Below, in pieces: positions 32,446-40,838 of a DNA stretch of 49,446 bases. The notes beneath the pieces are model-generated. The model made no database searches and had not been told where the DNA came from. It was given only the letters and a program-made list of their open reading frames with translations. How positions within the stretch are numbered: the stretch's first letter is position 1; every line of letters begins with the position of its first letter. A program made the translations under genes and the position numbers. The stretch is from NCBI GenBank assembly GCA_029561555.1, contig JAKQXH010000107.1, forward strand, positions 1 to 49,446, in the 5' to 3' direction. Source of the DNA: Candidatus Omnitrophota bacterium. Its GTDB lineage: Bacteria > Omnitrophota > Omnitrophia > Omnitrophales > Omnitrophaceae.

Positions 32446-33731
32446 TTTGGGAAAACTTTTTCGGGATCCAAAAGGGAGAGTCGCGCGTCTTGCGGAAAAC
32501 ACGGTTTTTCTCCGAATCCTTCCGCATTTTCAAAACACGCAATCCTCTCAAGCAAAATTTTAGACTTCACTCGCTTCAGAATCCGCCTCAGCGAATCGAA
32601 CTCTTCCGGGGATTTCCGGCATACCGCTTTCCGAAGTTCTCCGTCGATGATCCGATCGCAATCTTCGCTGATCTTCCTCATGAACGGCGCAAACTCCCGG
32701 CGGTGAACCCAGCGCACGAATCCCCGAACCTGGCCCCCGACGATTTCAAGCGCCCGAACCATCTCACCGGAGCGGCAGAAAAGATTATTCTCGCAAACCT
32801 TCTGAAAATCCTCCAAATCGCAGAGAAAAACGTTTTTGATTTTTTTCACGCGAAGATCCGCGCTGCGGGGAACCGCAAGGTCCGCGATAAAAAGCGGCCG
32901 GTTTTTTCTTCGTCGCATCGCGGAGCGGATATCCGCGGAGCGGATAAGCGGTTTCGGCGCGGTCGCGGAACTGAAAATCGCGTCCGCCCGCGATAAATAT
33001 TTTTCCCAGTCCCCGAAGGAAACGACGCCGGCCCCGTATTTGCGGGCCAATACCGCGGCACGATCGGCGTGCCTTCCCGTAATCCAAGCGCCGCCGGTTT
33101 GGCCGTCGGCCCATTTCTTGAGTGACAACTCCCCCGCCTCTCCCGTTCCCAGGATCAAGATATTCTTGTCCTGAAACCCGCCCAGTATTTTCCGGGCCTG
33201 TTCCACCGCAACGGAGGAAACGCTGAGGGCGCCTTCGCTGATTTTTGTCTTGTGCTTCACTTCTTTCGCCGTCTTGAAGGCTCTTTCGAAAATCGGGCGC
33301 AAAAAAGAAGCCAGCGTCCCGCAGTTTGAGGCCTGCCGGAACGCTTCCTTCGCCTGCCCCAGGATTTCATTCTCTCCGATAACCATCGAATCCAGGCCCG
33401 ATGCGACCCGAAACAGGTGGCGGACCGCGTCTTCCCCTTCGAGAAAGTAAAGATGTTCGGACAACTGACGGGATTCCATGCCGTGAAACTGTCTCAAAAA
33501 TTCCAGCACCTGCCGTTGTGCGGCCCCGCCGGACTCCCGGGCCACCCCGTAAATCTCCACGCGGTTGCAAGTCGACAGAATCAAGGACTCTTCGAGAAAA
33601 TCCGTTTCCCGGAGCTTCTGAAGAGCCCGAGCCAGGCCGTGCCGGGAGAACGCGATTTTCTCCCGGAGCTCAAGCGGCGCGCACCGGTGATTGGTCCCGG
33701 ACACAAAAAACCGCTTCAATCGCCCTTTCAC
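32442..33731 (-). CDS. hemA: glutamyl-tRNA reductase
   Basis: HemA reduces glutamyl-tRNA(Glu) to glutamate-1-semialdehyde, the first committed step of the C5 route. The 429-residue protein has FVSGTNHRCAPLELREK, the nucleophilic cysteine in LILSTCNRVEIYG, GLDSMVIGENEILGQ, SVSSVAVEQARKI and a Rossmann motif ILILGTGEAGELS. The C-terminal dimerisation helices are present. It begins with GTG overlapping the met8-like stop by 4 nt. The partner enzyme HemL (semialdehyde aminotransferase) is not in this cluster. Confidence 0.96.
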   Translation of the reverse strand: MKGRLKRFFVSGTNHRCAPLELREKIAFSRHGLARALQKLRETDFLEESLILSTCNRVEIYGVARESGGAAQRQVLEFLRQFHGMESRQLSEHLYFLEGEDAVRHLFRVASGLDSMVIGENEILGQAKEAFRQASNCGTLASFLRPIFERAFKTAKEVKHKTKISEGALSVSSVAVEQARKILGGFQDKNILILGTGEAGELSLKKWADGQTGGAWITGRHADRAAVLARKYGAGVVSFGDWEKYLSRADAIFSSATAPKPLIRSADIRSAMRRRKNRPLFIADLAVPRSADLRVKKIKNVFLCDLEDFQKVCENNLFCRSGEMVRALEIVGGQVRGFVRWVHRREFAPFMRKISEDCDRIIDGELRKAVCRKSPEEFDSLRRILKRVKSKILLERIACFENAEGFGEKPCFPQDARLSLLDPEKVFPK

Positions 33732-34435
33732 GTTTCGCTCTCCGATTTCACGTTCGAACCCCGGTAAAGTCTTTCCTTTTTGAGAAGTTTCTCATAATAT
33801 CGCCTGGCGGATCCGGAATCTTTTTTTCTGAAACAGGCCAAAAATCCCGGGGAAGCCAGTTCCCTGAAAAGTTTTTTCCGTTTCGCGGGGAACGGAACCG
33901 TCTCAAGGATCCGGCTTCGCCTTCCGGACATAAACTCCAGAAGTCTCCCGTATTCGGGCCCTAAAAATCCGTTCATTTTTTTCCGGATCGTCTTCGCCAG
34001 CTCCGGGCTCTTTCCTCCGGTCGAAACGACAACCTTCAGGGCGCCCCGGGAAAAAACGGCGGGAGAAATGAAATTCGAAAGGCGCGGGACGTCCGCGACG
34101 TTGACGAGGATTTTCCGTTTCCCGCATTCCCGGTAAATCGCCGTATTCAGCCCGGATGAGGAAGTCGCCGCAAACACCAGGACCGGCTCCCGCAGAAAAG
34201 GACGAACGGAAGGACCTCCTCGCAAGCGGACTTTCCGGCAGCAAATCATTTTTCTCCGGGCCAGCGCCGAAATTTTCGGAGTGACTTTTTCCGCGAAACA
34301 GGAAACGCGGGCGCCCGCCTTAAGAAGCGAGCGGATTTTCCGCTCGGCGACTTTCCCGCCTCCGAAAACCGCGCAAGGTTTTCCGTCGAGATTCAGAAAA
34401 ACGGGAAAAGGGCTGATTCTCTTCCGACCTTGCAT
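33728..34435 (-). CDS. precorrin-2 dehydrogenase (siroheme synthase N-terminal / Met8-like)
   Basis: The 235-residue protein opens with FPVFLNLDGKPCAVFGGGKVAERKIRSLLKAGA, the NAD-binding signature of the CysG N-terminal/Met8/SirC family. ATSSSGLNTAIY and VNVADVPRLSNFISPAVF, which carry the catalytic Asp region, follow, then KVVVSTGGKSPELAKTIRKK. It oxidises precorrin-2 to sirohydrochlorin. Whether it also chelates iron, as Met8 does, cannot be read from sequence. With the cobA-hemD fusion it gives the operon everything from glutamyl-tRNA to sirohydrochlorin except HemL. It is coupled to hemA by a 4-nt overlap. The C-terminus is unusually basic. Confidence 0.88.
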   Translation of the reverse strand: MQGRKRISPFPVFLNLDGKPCAVFGGGKVAERKIRSLLKAGARVSCFAEKVTPKISALARRKMICCRKVRLRGGPSVRPFLREPVLVFAATSSSGLNTAIYRECGKRKILVNVADVPRLSNFISPAVFSRGALKVVVSTGGKSPELAKTIRKKMNGFLGPEYGRLLEFMSGRRSRILETVPFPAKRKKLFRELASPGFLACFRKKDSGSARRYYEKLLKKERLYRGSNVKSESET

Positions 34436-34471
34436 GGCATTTACTCTGTGTCGACGATCAGAGGCAATCGT

Positions 34472-35917
34472 TCAGATGACTTCACTTTTTTTATAATGCC
34501 GGTCATAAAAGTCCTCGAATTCCGCTTCGAGAATCAAAGCCGGGATCACCCGATGCCCCGTCACACGCTCGATGTCGACAATCACTTTCAGGTCAAACGG
34601 ATCCAGCATCCCGACCCGGAGCTTGCCGTCGGAAAGTTCGAGCGGAAGAACCCGGTGCGCCCGCACATATTCGGAGGTGAATAATCGCCCCAAAACGGAC
34701 GAAAACTCCCTGGAGACGAGGGGCTCGTACGGAACGCCCAGTTTTTTCTCAAGCATCCGGCCGACCTCATCGCTCCGCACCAGATTCATGGAGATCAAAA
34801 CTTCCCCGAGCCTTTTCCCCGTCGCAAGATGCGTTTTCAAAGCCTCGTCAAGCTGTTCCGCGTTGATCAAGCCGGCCGATAGCAGAAATTGCCCCAGAGG
34901 CTCTTTGATTTCCTGAGTTCCGGGACTTTCGGGCATCGACGTCAGAATATCGCAAGCCTCCTCGAGACGGTCAATCTGCCGCCCCCGCCGGTCTCTCAAA
35001 TAATTGCTCCCCGCCTGCGTTTTGAGATATTTTTTGACTTCCGCCGCAACCTGAGCGATTTCGGCAGGGCTCGCGAACTTATGGGACAGATTCGTGACCG
35101 CCGCGATGGAGATCGACATCAAGGAAACTTTCTCGACTTTGCCTCTTCGGTTCTTTACGAAAACAAACCCTTTGCGCCGGTCTTCTTCGGAATAATAAGT
35201 CGGAATAATACGGTCAAACTCCCGGAGACAGGCCCTTGCAAAATTCGGCTCATCCTCCGGATGCAGCATAACGATAAAATCATCCCCTCCCACATGGCCG
35301 ACAAAAAGGTCCCCTTTTTTAGCGGCCTGTCTTGCGGTTTGAAGGATAATCCTGGCCGTCTGGCGGATCACGTCGTCGCCTTTATCGTACCCGTAAACGT
35401 CATTGAAAGACTTGAATTGATTGATGTCCAGATAGCACACCGAATAAAGCTCGCCCTTGGAGATTTTTTCCTTCAGATTTTTCTCGATCGCGATATTACC
35501 GGGAAGCCGGGTCAAGGGATTGGCCTGAATTCTTTCTTCCGTCCTCCTGATGTTCATCAAAACCCGGAGTTGAAGGATCAGCGGATCAAACGGACGGATC
35601 AAAAAATCGTCGAATCCCTGCTCCAGGCTTTGAATCAGTTCGGACAAATCCTCCTCACCGGCCATCATGATGATGGGAACATAACAATTCGATATGGTTT
35701 TCCGCGCCCGCTCGACGAGCGCTTCACGGCCGAGAGGTTCCATTTTGGAGGAAATCAGAATCAGGCTGAAGCTTTCGCTGTCTAACTTCTGAAAAGCTTC
35801 CAGGCTGGAGACCGCGGTTTCGACGGAAAAATCCCTTGCAACCAGACGGGATTCGGTCAACGTCAGATATTCGACGTCACGGTCTACAACTAGGATTCGT
35901 TTTTTTTCCGACTGCAT
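34472..35917 (-). CDS. degenerate receiver - GGDEF - MshEN protein (c-di-GMP signalling or sensing)
   Basis: Residues ~6-120 are a receiver fold whose phospho-acceptor Asp is replaced (LILISSKMEPLG) and whose last Lys is Arg (FLIRPFD), so it is unlikely to be phosphorylated. Residues ~135-300 are a GGDEF domain with DINQFKSFNDVYGYDKGDDVI, but the signature reads GGDDF and no RxxD inhibitory site precedes it. Residues ~340-480 are a GspE_N/MshEN domain (LGQFLLSAGLINAEQLDEAL, RLGEVLISMNLV), a known c-di-GMP-binding module. The protein may therefore sense rather than make c-di-GMP. I start at the ATG at 35917 (MQSEKKRILVVD), preceded by AAGGGAA; an ATG at 35956 lacks a spaced ribosome-binding site. 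It sits between panB and the tetrapyrrole genes. Confidence 0.88.
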   Translation of the reverse strand: MQSEKKRILVVDRDVEYLTLTESRLVARDFSVETAVSSLEAFQKLDSESFSLILISSKMEPLGREALVERARKTISNCYVPIIMMAGEEDLSELIQSLEQGFDDFLIRPFDPLILQLRVLMNIRRTEERIQANPLTRLPGNIAIEKNLKEKISKGELYSVCYLDINQFKSFNDVYGYDKGDDVIRQTARIILQTARQAAKKGDLFVGHVGGDDFIVMLHPEDEPNFARACLREFDRIIPTYYSEEDRRKGFVFVKNRRGKVEKVSLMSISIAAVTNLSHKFASPAEIAQVAAEVKKYLKTQAGSNYLRDRRGRQIDRLEEACDILTSMPESPGTQEIKEPLGQFLLSAGLINAEQLDEALKTHLATGKRLGEVLISMNLVRSDEVGRMLEKKLGVPYEPLVSREFSSVLGRLFTSEYVRAHRVLPLELSDGKLRVGMLDPFDLKVIVDIERVTGHRVIPALILEAEFEDFYDRHYKKSEVI

Positions 35918-35998
35918 GAATTCCCTTTTCTCCGCATTGCCGGAGCGCTCTAGCATTCCCGGAATGCGTATCCGGGCCCCTGCCCCGAACCTTTTTTG

Positions 35999-36787
35999 TC
36001 AGAAGCTTTCCCTCGAGGAGGGGTATTTCCCTTTCCGCACGTCGTCCCGGAACTTCCGGGCCGCTTTTTTAACCTCCGCCCCCAAAAAAGCGTATGTCCT
36101 GAGAAAGCGCGGGCGGATTCTATCCTGCAGTCCCAGCAAATCATACAGAACCAAAATCTGTCCGTCGCAGTGGGGTCCGGCACCGATTCCGATCGTCGGG
36201 ATTTTTAACGCCGCCGTAATTTTTCGGCCAAGTTCCGCGGGGATACATTCCAAAACAACGGAAAACACCCCGGCCTCCTCAAGTCGACGGGCCTGGGTCA
36301 GAATCTTCTCGGCGGCCTGCGGAGTCTTTCCCTGGACCTTGTATCCGCCCAATTCAACCACGCGTTGCGGGGTGAGCCCCAAATGCCCGATCACGGGAAT
36401 CCCGGCATCCCGGAGTCCCTTCACGACTTGAATCGTGTGCCCGTCCCCGCCTTCGATTTTGACGGCATCGGCACCCGCTTCTTTGAGAAACCGAAAAGCG
36501 TTCCGGACCGCTTTTGAAAGCGTGTCGCAAGAACCGAAAGGCATATCCGCCGCCAGCAAAGCGCGCGAAACCCCCCGGCCGACGGCTTTCGTGTGATGCA
36601 GCATTTCCCGCATCGTCACGGGAAGAGTCGAATCATACCCCAAGCAGACCATCCCCACCGAATCCCCCACGAGAAGCAGATCGATTGAATCGTCCAGGAG
36701 CCGGGCCATGGAAAAATCGTATGCCGTCAGCGAAACGATTTTTTCTTTCCCTTTCTTCTTCTGGATATCCCTGACGGTCAAGCGCAC
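35999..36787 (-). CDS. panB: 3-methyl-2-oxobutanoate hydroxymethyltransferase
   Basis: PanB transfers a hydroxymethyl group from 5,10-methylene-THF to ketoisovalerate, the first step of pantothenate and CoA synthesis. The 262-residue protein has KIVSLTAYDFSMARLLDD, LLVGDSVGMVCLGYDSTLPVT, DMPFGSC, ADAVKIEGG, GHLGLTPQ and TIGIGAGPHCDGQILVLYDLLG, all family hallmarks with metal-binding Asp residues in place. It follows folD by 5 nt, which fits its need for methylene-THF. No panC or panD is in the window. Confidence 0.96.
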   Translation of the reverse strand: MRLTVRDIQKKKGKEKIVSLTAYDFSMARLLDDSIDLLLVGDSVGMVCLGYDSTLPVTMREMLHHTKAVGRGVSRALLAADMPFGSCDTLSKAVRNAFRFLKEAGADAVKIEGGDGHTIQVVKGLRDAGIPVIGHLGLTPQRVVELGGYKVQGKTPQAAEKILTQARRLEEAGVFSVVLECIPAELGRKITAALKIPTIGIGAGPHCDGQILVLYDLLGLQDRIRPRFLRTYAFLGAEVKKAARKFRDDVRKGKYPSSRESF

Positions 36788-36792
36788 GGTTT

Positions 36793-37656
36793 TTATTCCT
36801 TCTGCCAGTGATAAGCGGAAATCAGATTCTTCATCAGCATTAAAACCGTCAACGGCCCCACGCCTCCCGGAACCGGCGTGATAAACCGGGCTTTTTTCCG
36901 GGCTTCTTCAAATTCGATATCTCCCACGATTTTTCCGTCCACTTCCGTCGTCCCCGCATCAATGACAATCGAACCGTCCCTCACCCATTGCCCGGGAATC
37001 ATTCTCGGCTGTCCGCAGCATGCGACGACCACATCGGCCAACCCCATCAATTTTTCCATCTGTTCCCGCGAAGTCCCCGTATTGCAGACAATCGTCAACG
37101 CGCGGCGCTCCCCCAGCAGAAGCTGGAGCGGACGCCCCACGATCGTGCTCTGCCCGACAATCACCGCCGCTTTTCCTCTCATCCCGATCCCCGTTGCATC
37201 GATCAAAGCCAGGCAGGACAGGGCCGTCGCCGGAATCAGACGGCCTTTTCGCATCACCAGAAGGCCGAGATTCTCCGGATGAATCCCTTCGACGTCTTTT
37301 TTGGGATTCAGGCAGGACAACACCTGAGCCTGATTGATTCCCTCGGGCAGAGGATCCTGAACCAAAATTCCGTGAATGTCCCCGCGGGCGAAGCCCAATT
37401 CCCGGACCCGACCGGACAATTCGGACTGAGAAATCCCCGCTTCCAGCAAAACGTTCTCAAATTCAATCCCCAGAGATTTCGCCGTTTTTTCCAAAGCCTG
37501 ACGATACCATTTGCTCGCCGGATCCTCTCCGACGGCCACGCAGGCCAAACGAAGGGTTTCCCCGTTTTTCGCCTTAATTTCGGACACTTCCGCCAGGATT
37601 GTTTGTCTAATCGCTTCCCCGACTTTCTTCCCCTCAAGAAGAATCGCTTCCGTCAT
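36793..37656 (-). CDS. folD: FolD-type methylene-THF dehydrogenase lacking the cyclohydrolase lysine
   Basis: The 287-residue protein aligns to FolD throughout: VGEDPASKWYRQALEKT, ILVQDPLPEGI, KDVEGIHPENLG, VGQSTIVGRPLQLLL and the C-terminal ITPVPGGVGPLTVLMLMKN. Against E. coli FolD (YVASK), the Lys four residues after the active-site Tyr (Lys54) is Leu here (YRQAL). The DVDG Asp is Glu, and the PCTP motif is PATA. That Lys is needed for methenyl-THF cyclohydrolase activity, so this enzyme is probably a dehydrogenase only, or altered. The neighbouring fchA would supply cyclohydrolase. I start at the ATG at 37656, preceded by GAGGGGG; a longer frame from 37758 overlaps fchA. Confidence 0.9.
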   Translation of the reverse strand: MTEAILLEGKKVGEAIRQTILAEVSEIKAKNGETLRLACVAVGEDPASKWYRQALEKTAKSLGIEFENVLLEAGISQSELSGRVRELGFARGDIHGILVQDPLPEGINQAQVLSCLNPKKDVEGIHPENLGLLVMRKGRLIPATALSCLALIDATGIGMRGKAAVIVGQSTIVGRPLQLLLGERRALTIVCNTGTSREQMEKLMGLADVVVACCGQPRMIPGQWVRDGSIVIDAGTTEVDGKIVGDIEFEEARKKARFITPVPGGVGPLTVLMLMKNLISAYHWQKE

Positions 37657-37663
37657 ATCCCCC

Positions 37664-38236
37664 TCACTTCGCGGAACCGGAGTCGAATTCCGCTTCCAAT
37701 TTCGAAAGAGTTGCCATTGCTTCGGTTTGCGCGGTTTTGTCTTTAAAATAATCCACATTGATCTTCGCGGTATGGTAGGCCCCCCGAAACGCCGCTTTTA
37801 AAAATTCCCCGCTCAGAACCAAGTCGCTCGAGATAGATCCTCCCACGAATTCCCCGAGCGCCTCCTGTAGACGCTTCGCCTCGACCAGAACCGCCGCAAA
37901 ATCCTTCTGAGACACATAAGCCGCCCGTAACGCGCTTGAAATACTCTCGCCCCTTCCGGGGTTCTCCTTGTTTAATCCGTAAGCCTCGACCACTTTCTTA
38001 TAGGAAGCGACATCGTCATCAATACCCGCAAGCGCCGTGCTTTGGATCTCTTCCAGCCTCGCCAAAATCTTTTTCAACCGTACCTCATCCTTCCGTTTGA
38101 GGACAATCCTCCCGACCATCAGCGCTAAAGCAATTCCCAAAGCTCCGCCGAGGCATGAGACGCTTCCGCCTCCGGGGTATGGTTTTTCACTGGCCAATTC
38201 CCGAATAAAATCATCCAACGGCATGTTTCGATACAT
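37664..38236 (-). CDS. fchA: FchA-type methenyl-THF cyclohydrolase / formimino-THF cyclodeaminase family
   Basis: The 190-residue all-helical protein has the family signature KPYPGGGSVSCLGGALGIALALMVG, followed by long helices with DDDVASYKKVVEAYGL and a GSISSDLVLSGEFLKAAFRGA segment. The family (PF04961) includes FchA of purinolytic and acetogenic clostridia and the FTCD C-terminal domain. It opens the operon, 7 nt before a folD that lacks its cyclohydrolase lysine, which favours the cyclohydrolase role. The ATG is preceded by AAAGGAG. Confidence 0.9.
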   Translation of the reverse strand: MYRNMPLDDFIRELASEKPYPGGGSVSCLGGALGIALALMVGRIVLKRKDEVRLKKILARLEEIQSTALAGIDDDVASYKKVVEAYGLNKENPGRGESISSALRAAYVSQKDFAAVLVEAKRLQEALGEFVGGSISSDLVLSGEFLKAAFRGAYHTAKINVDYFKDKTAQTEAMATLSKLEAEFDSGSAK

Positions 38237-38278
38237 TTTCTTAACTCCTTTGCTATCAAAAAGATAAGAAGTTTTTTC

Positions 38279-38307
38279 AGTATACCGGTAAGCCGGTGAG
38301 GTGTCAA
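38279..38307 (-). promoter_or_regulatory. sigma-70 promoter of the fchA-folD-panB-...-hemB operon
   Basis: On the minus strand a perfect TTGACA (38302-38307), a 17-nt spacer and TATACT (38279-38284, 5 of 6). The start would be near 38272, giving a leader of about 36 nt before fchA. The nine genes that follow are spaced by no more than about 80 nt, many with 4-nt overlaps, so this one promoter may serve all of them. Confidence 0.75.
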
Positions 38308-38347
38308 GCCGAGCACCCGGGCGGAGAAAAGGCCCTATCCGAAAATC

Positions 38348-39922
38348 TCAGGGCATTAAACCTGGGTTTTGTTTCAGCTTGTAATTGAGAATTCTTTCCG
38401 TAATCCCCAAAGCTTTCGCGGCCTTGCGGCGGTTTCCCCTGCTTTTTTCCAGCGCTTCCGAAATTAATTTTTTTTCGGTGGCGGCAATCGCTTCGGGCAG
38501 ATTAGAAAAAGGTTCAGCCTTCGGCAGAGGGGGAACGCTCCGAACATGATCCGGAAGATCGGCCAAATCGATTTTCGAAGATTGCGACACAATCACGGCC
38601 CGCTCGATCGAATTCTCGAGTTCCCGCACATTGCCCGGCCAGCGATACTGATGGATAAATTCCCACGCGCGTTTGGTGAGCCCTTTGATTTCTTTCCCGT
38701 TTTCCAGAGAAAATTTATGCACAAAAAAATCGACCAAAACCGAAATGTCTTCTACCCGTTCCCGCAACGGCGGAAGGAAGATCGGAACGACGTTTAACCG
38801 GTAGTAAAAGTCTTCACGAAAGACTCCGTCGCGGACGGCTTGTTCCAAATTTTTGTTCGTCGCGGAAATCAACCGGATATCCACCTTGATCGTTTCGACC
38901 CCTCCCACCCTTTCAAAAGAACGCTCCTGCAAAACCCGGAGGAGCTTGACCTGCATCGTGGGACTGATGTCCCCGATTTCATCCAAAAAAAGAGTCCCTC
39001 CGTCCGCCAGCTCGAATTTTCCAGGTTTGGACTGCACCGCGCCGGTAAAAGCGCCTTTTTCGTATCCAAAAAGTTCGCTTTCAAGCAGAGTCTCCGGCAA
39101 AGCCCCGCAGGAAAACTTGATAAAAGGTTTCCCCGACCGGGGGCTGTTATAGTGAATTGCCTTGGCAATCAATTCCTTGCCGGTCCCGCTTTCGCCGCGC
39201 AGCAAAACGGTCGCTTTCGTCGGAGCAACCAGGGAGACCGCGTGATACACCTCCTGCATTTTCTTGCTGTCGCCGATAATATTCTCAAACCGGTACTTCT
39301 TTCCAAGCTCCTCCCGGAGCATGCGGTTTTCGTCCATCAGGCTCTCCCGCTCCCGGGCAATCATGTTCTGAATTCTGACCGCCTGCGCCACCATCGAGCT
39401 GATAATGGCCAACAGCCTCAGATCTTCTTCGAAAGAAATCGTTTCGTCAAAAAGGCGGTCCACGCTCAAGGCGCCGATGGCTTTATTTTCGATTTTGATC
39501 GGAACGCAGATAAACGAAATGTTCTTTTTCTTGATGTCGCCGCGGGATTTTGTCCGGTCCAGAAACAACGGTTCGGATCCCACGTTGGGAATCACGATCG
39601 GTTCTCCCGCTTCCACCACTTTCCCGGTAATGCCCTCCCCGATCTTATAGCGGCCGCGCTTTCGCGACTGCGGCGGGATTCCGTACGCCACGCGAATACT
39701 CAACTCCAGCGTTTTCTCATCCAGCAGGGTAATGGTCCCGCGTTCCATACCCATATGCCGGTGAAGGATCCCGAAAATTTCCTTGAGCACCGATTCCAAA
39801 TCCAGCGAAGAGGTAAGCGCCTGGGAGATTTCATAGAGCGTGGAGAGCTCCTGCAGCTCGCGCTTCAATCCTTTGATCTTCAAATCGGATGTCGTCGACA
39901 GAAAAAATCTGGCCATTTCCAT
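38348..39922 (-). CDS. GAF-AAA+-Fis sigma-54 transcription activator (NifA/NtrC type)
   Basis: The 524-residue protein has an N-terminal helix, then a GAF sensor (~30-190, LTSSLDLESVLKEIFGIL). An AAA+ domain (~215-445) has Walker A GESGTGKELIA, the sigma-54 contact loop ESELFGYEKGAFTGA, Walker B LFLDEIGD and the arginine-finger region REDFYYRLNVVPI. A C-terminal Fis helix-turn-helix (RRKAAKALGITERILNYKL) ends it. This is the NifA-like order, with no receiver domain, so it probably responds to a ligand through GAF. Its targets are unknown, and I found no convincing -24/-12 site in the window. It ends the lipid A gene run. Confidence 0.94.
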   Translation of the reverse strand: MEMARFFLSTTSDLKIKGLKRELQELSTLYEISQALTSSLDLESVLKEIFGILHRHMGMERGTITLLDEKTLELSIRVAYGIPPQSRKRGRYKIGEGITGKVVEAGEPIVIPNVGSEPLFLDRTKSRGDIKKKNISFICVPIKIENKAIGALSVDRLFDETISFEEDLRLLAIISSMVAQAVRIQNMIARERESLMDENRMLREELGKKYRFENIIGDSKKMQEVYHAVSLVAPTKATVLLRGESGTGKELIAKAIHYNSPRSGKPFIKFSCGALPETLLESELFGYEKGAFTGAVQSKPGKFELADGGTLFLDEIGDISPTMQVKLLRVLQERSFERVGGVETIKVDIRLISATNKNLEQAVRDGVFREDFYYRLNVVPIFLPPLRERVEDISVLVDFFVHKFSLENGKEIKGLTKRAWEFIHQYRWPGNVRELENSIERAVIVSQSSKIDLADLPDHVRSVPPLPKAEPFSNLPEAIAATEKKLISEALEKSRGNRRKAAKALGITERILNYKLKQNPGLMP

Positions 39923-39982
39923 TTTTTTACCCTTAAAAACCCTTAAGCTTCGACAATAGAAACAATAGAAAAAAAACGGGGG

Positions 39983-40822
39983 CTATTTTGCGATAATGGA
40001 AATCCCGGCCTGCTCGGCAATTGACAGGACCTCTTCCCGGTCGCATAAAATCGTCGTCCCGGCTTCCAACGCCAGGACCCGCGCTTTGGCTTCCCGCATC
40101 ACGCGTAAAGTCATCGGCCCGACCACCGGGACATCGAACCGCTGATCCTGCCGGGGCTTGGACACTTTGATCACCGTCGCGCCCTCACCTCCCAGTTTCC
40201 CGCCGCGGCGGATGGCTTCATCCGTCCCTTCGATCGCCTCGACGGCTAAAACCGCTTTCGATTTAACGACAACGGTCTGACCGATATCGAGACCGCCCAT
40301 CGCCTTGGCAATACTCCAACCGAATTCGATATCCTGCAATTCCGCTTTAGTGGGTTTCAGGCGGGTGATCACGCCCGGGACCAGCAAATCTTCCCGGAAA
40401 AAGAGAGTTGAATCGAGCACCCGGATCCCGTGTTTCCCGAGACTCGCAACGACCGCCCCCAGAAGAGAATCGTCCTTCCAGTCCCGGATGGTCGCAAGCG
40501 CCTTGACCATTTCGAAATCCGGGCGAATCCGGCCGCTGAAAAGAGAGACTTTGTGAATCTTTCCGAGCAAGAGAATTTCGGAAACGCCTTCGGACCGGAA
40601 AAACTGTACAACTTTCCCAAGCTCTCCCAGCTTGACCCAAAGCGAGCCGTGAGAAATTTTCTCGACTCCGCCGTCCGCCTCCCCTTCGATCAGGCAGGCG
40701 ATGACCTGAAAGCCCTGATCGCCCGCCCGTTTCGCGGCAAATAAAGGCAGCTGCCCATATCCCGCAATGAGTCCTATTTTCTTTCCGGAATTTTCCCGGC
40801 CCGTTTCTTCAGAATTTGACAT
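39983..40822 (-). CDS. lpxI: UDP-2,3-diacylglucosamine pyrophosphatase LpxI
   Basis: LpxI hydrolyses UDP-2,3-diacylglucosamine to lipid X in lipid A synthesis. It replaces LpxH in many bacteria. The 279-residue protein has IGLIAGYGQLPLFAAKRAGDQG, LLGKIHKVSLFSG and DDSLLGAVVASLGKHGI. The C-terminal DUF1009 core follows (DIEFGWSIAKAMGGLDIGQTVVV, IEGTDEAIRRGG, DVPVVGPMT, LALEAGTTI). It lies 16 nt after lpxA. No clear ribosome-binding site precedes the ATG, so coupling to lpxA is likely. Confidence 0.93.
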   Translation of the reverse strand: MSNSEETGRENSGKKIGLIAGYGQLPLFAAKRAGDQGFQVIACLIEGEADGGVEKISHGSLWVKLGELGKVVQFFRSEGVSEILLLGKIHKVSLFSGRIRPDFEMVKALATIRDWKDDSLLGAVVASLGKHGIRVLDSTLFFREDLLVPGVITRLKPTKAELQDIEFGWSIAKAMGGLDIGQTVVVKSKAVLAVEAIEGTDEAIRRGGKLGGEGATVIKVSKPRQDQRFDVPVVGPMTLRVMREAKARVLALEAGTTILCDREEVLSIAEQAGISIIAK

Positions 40823-40838
40823 AAGAATGAAATGAAGT

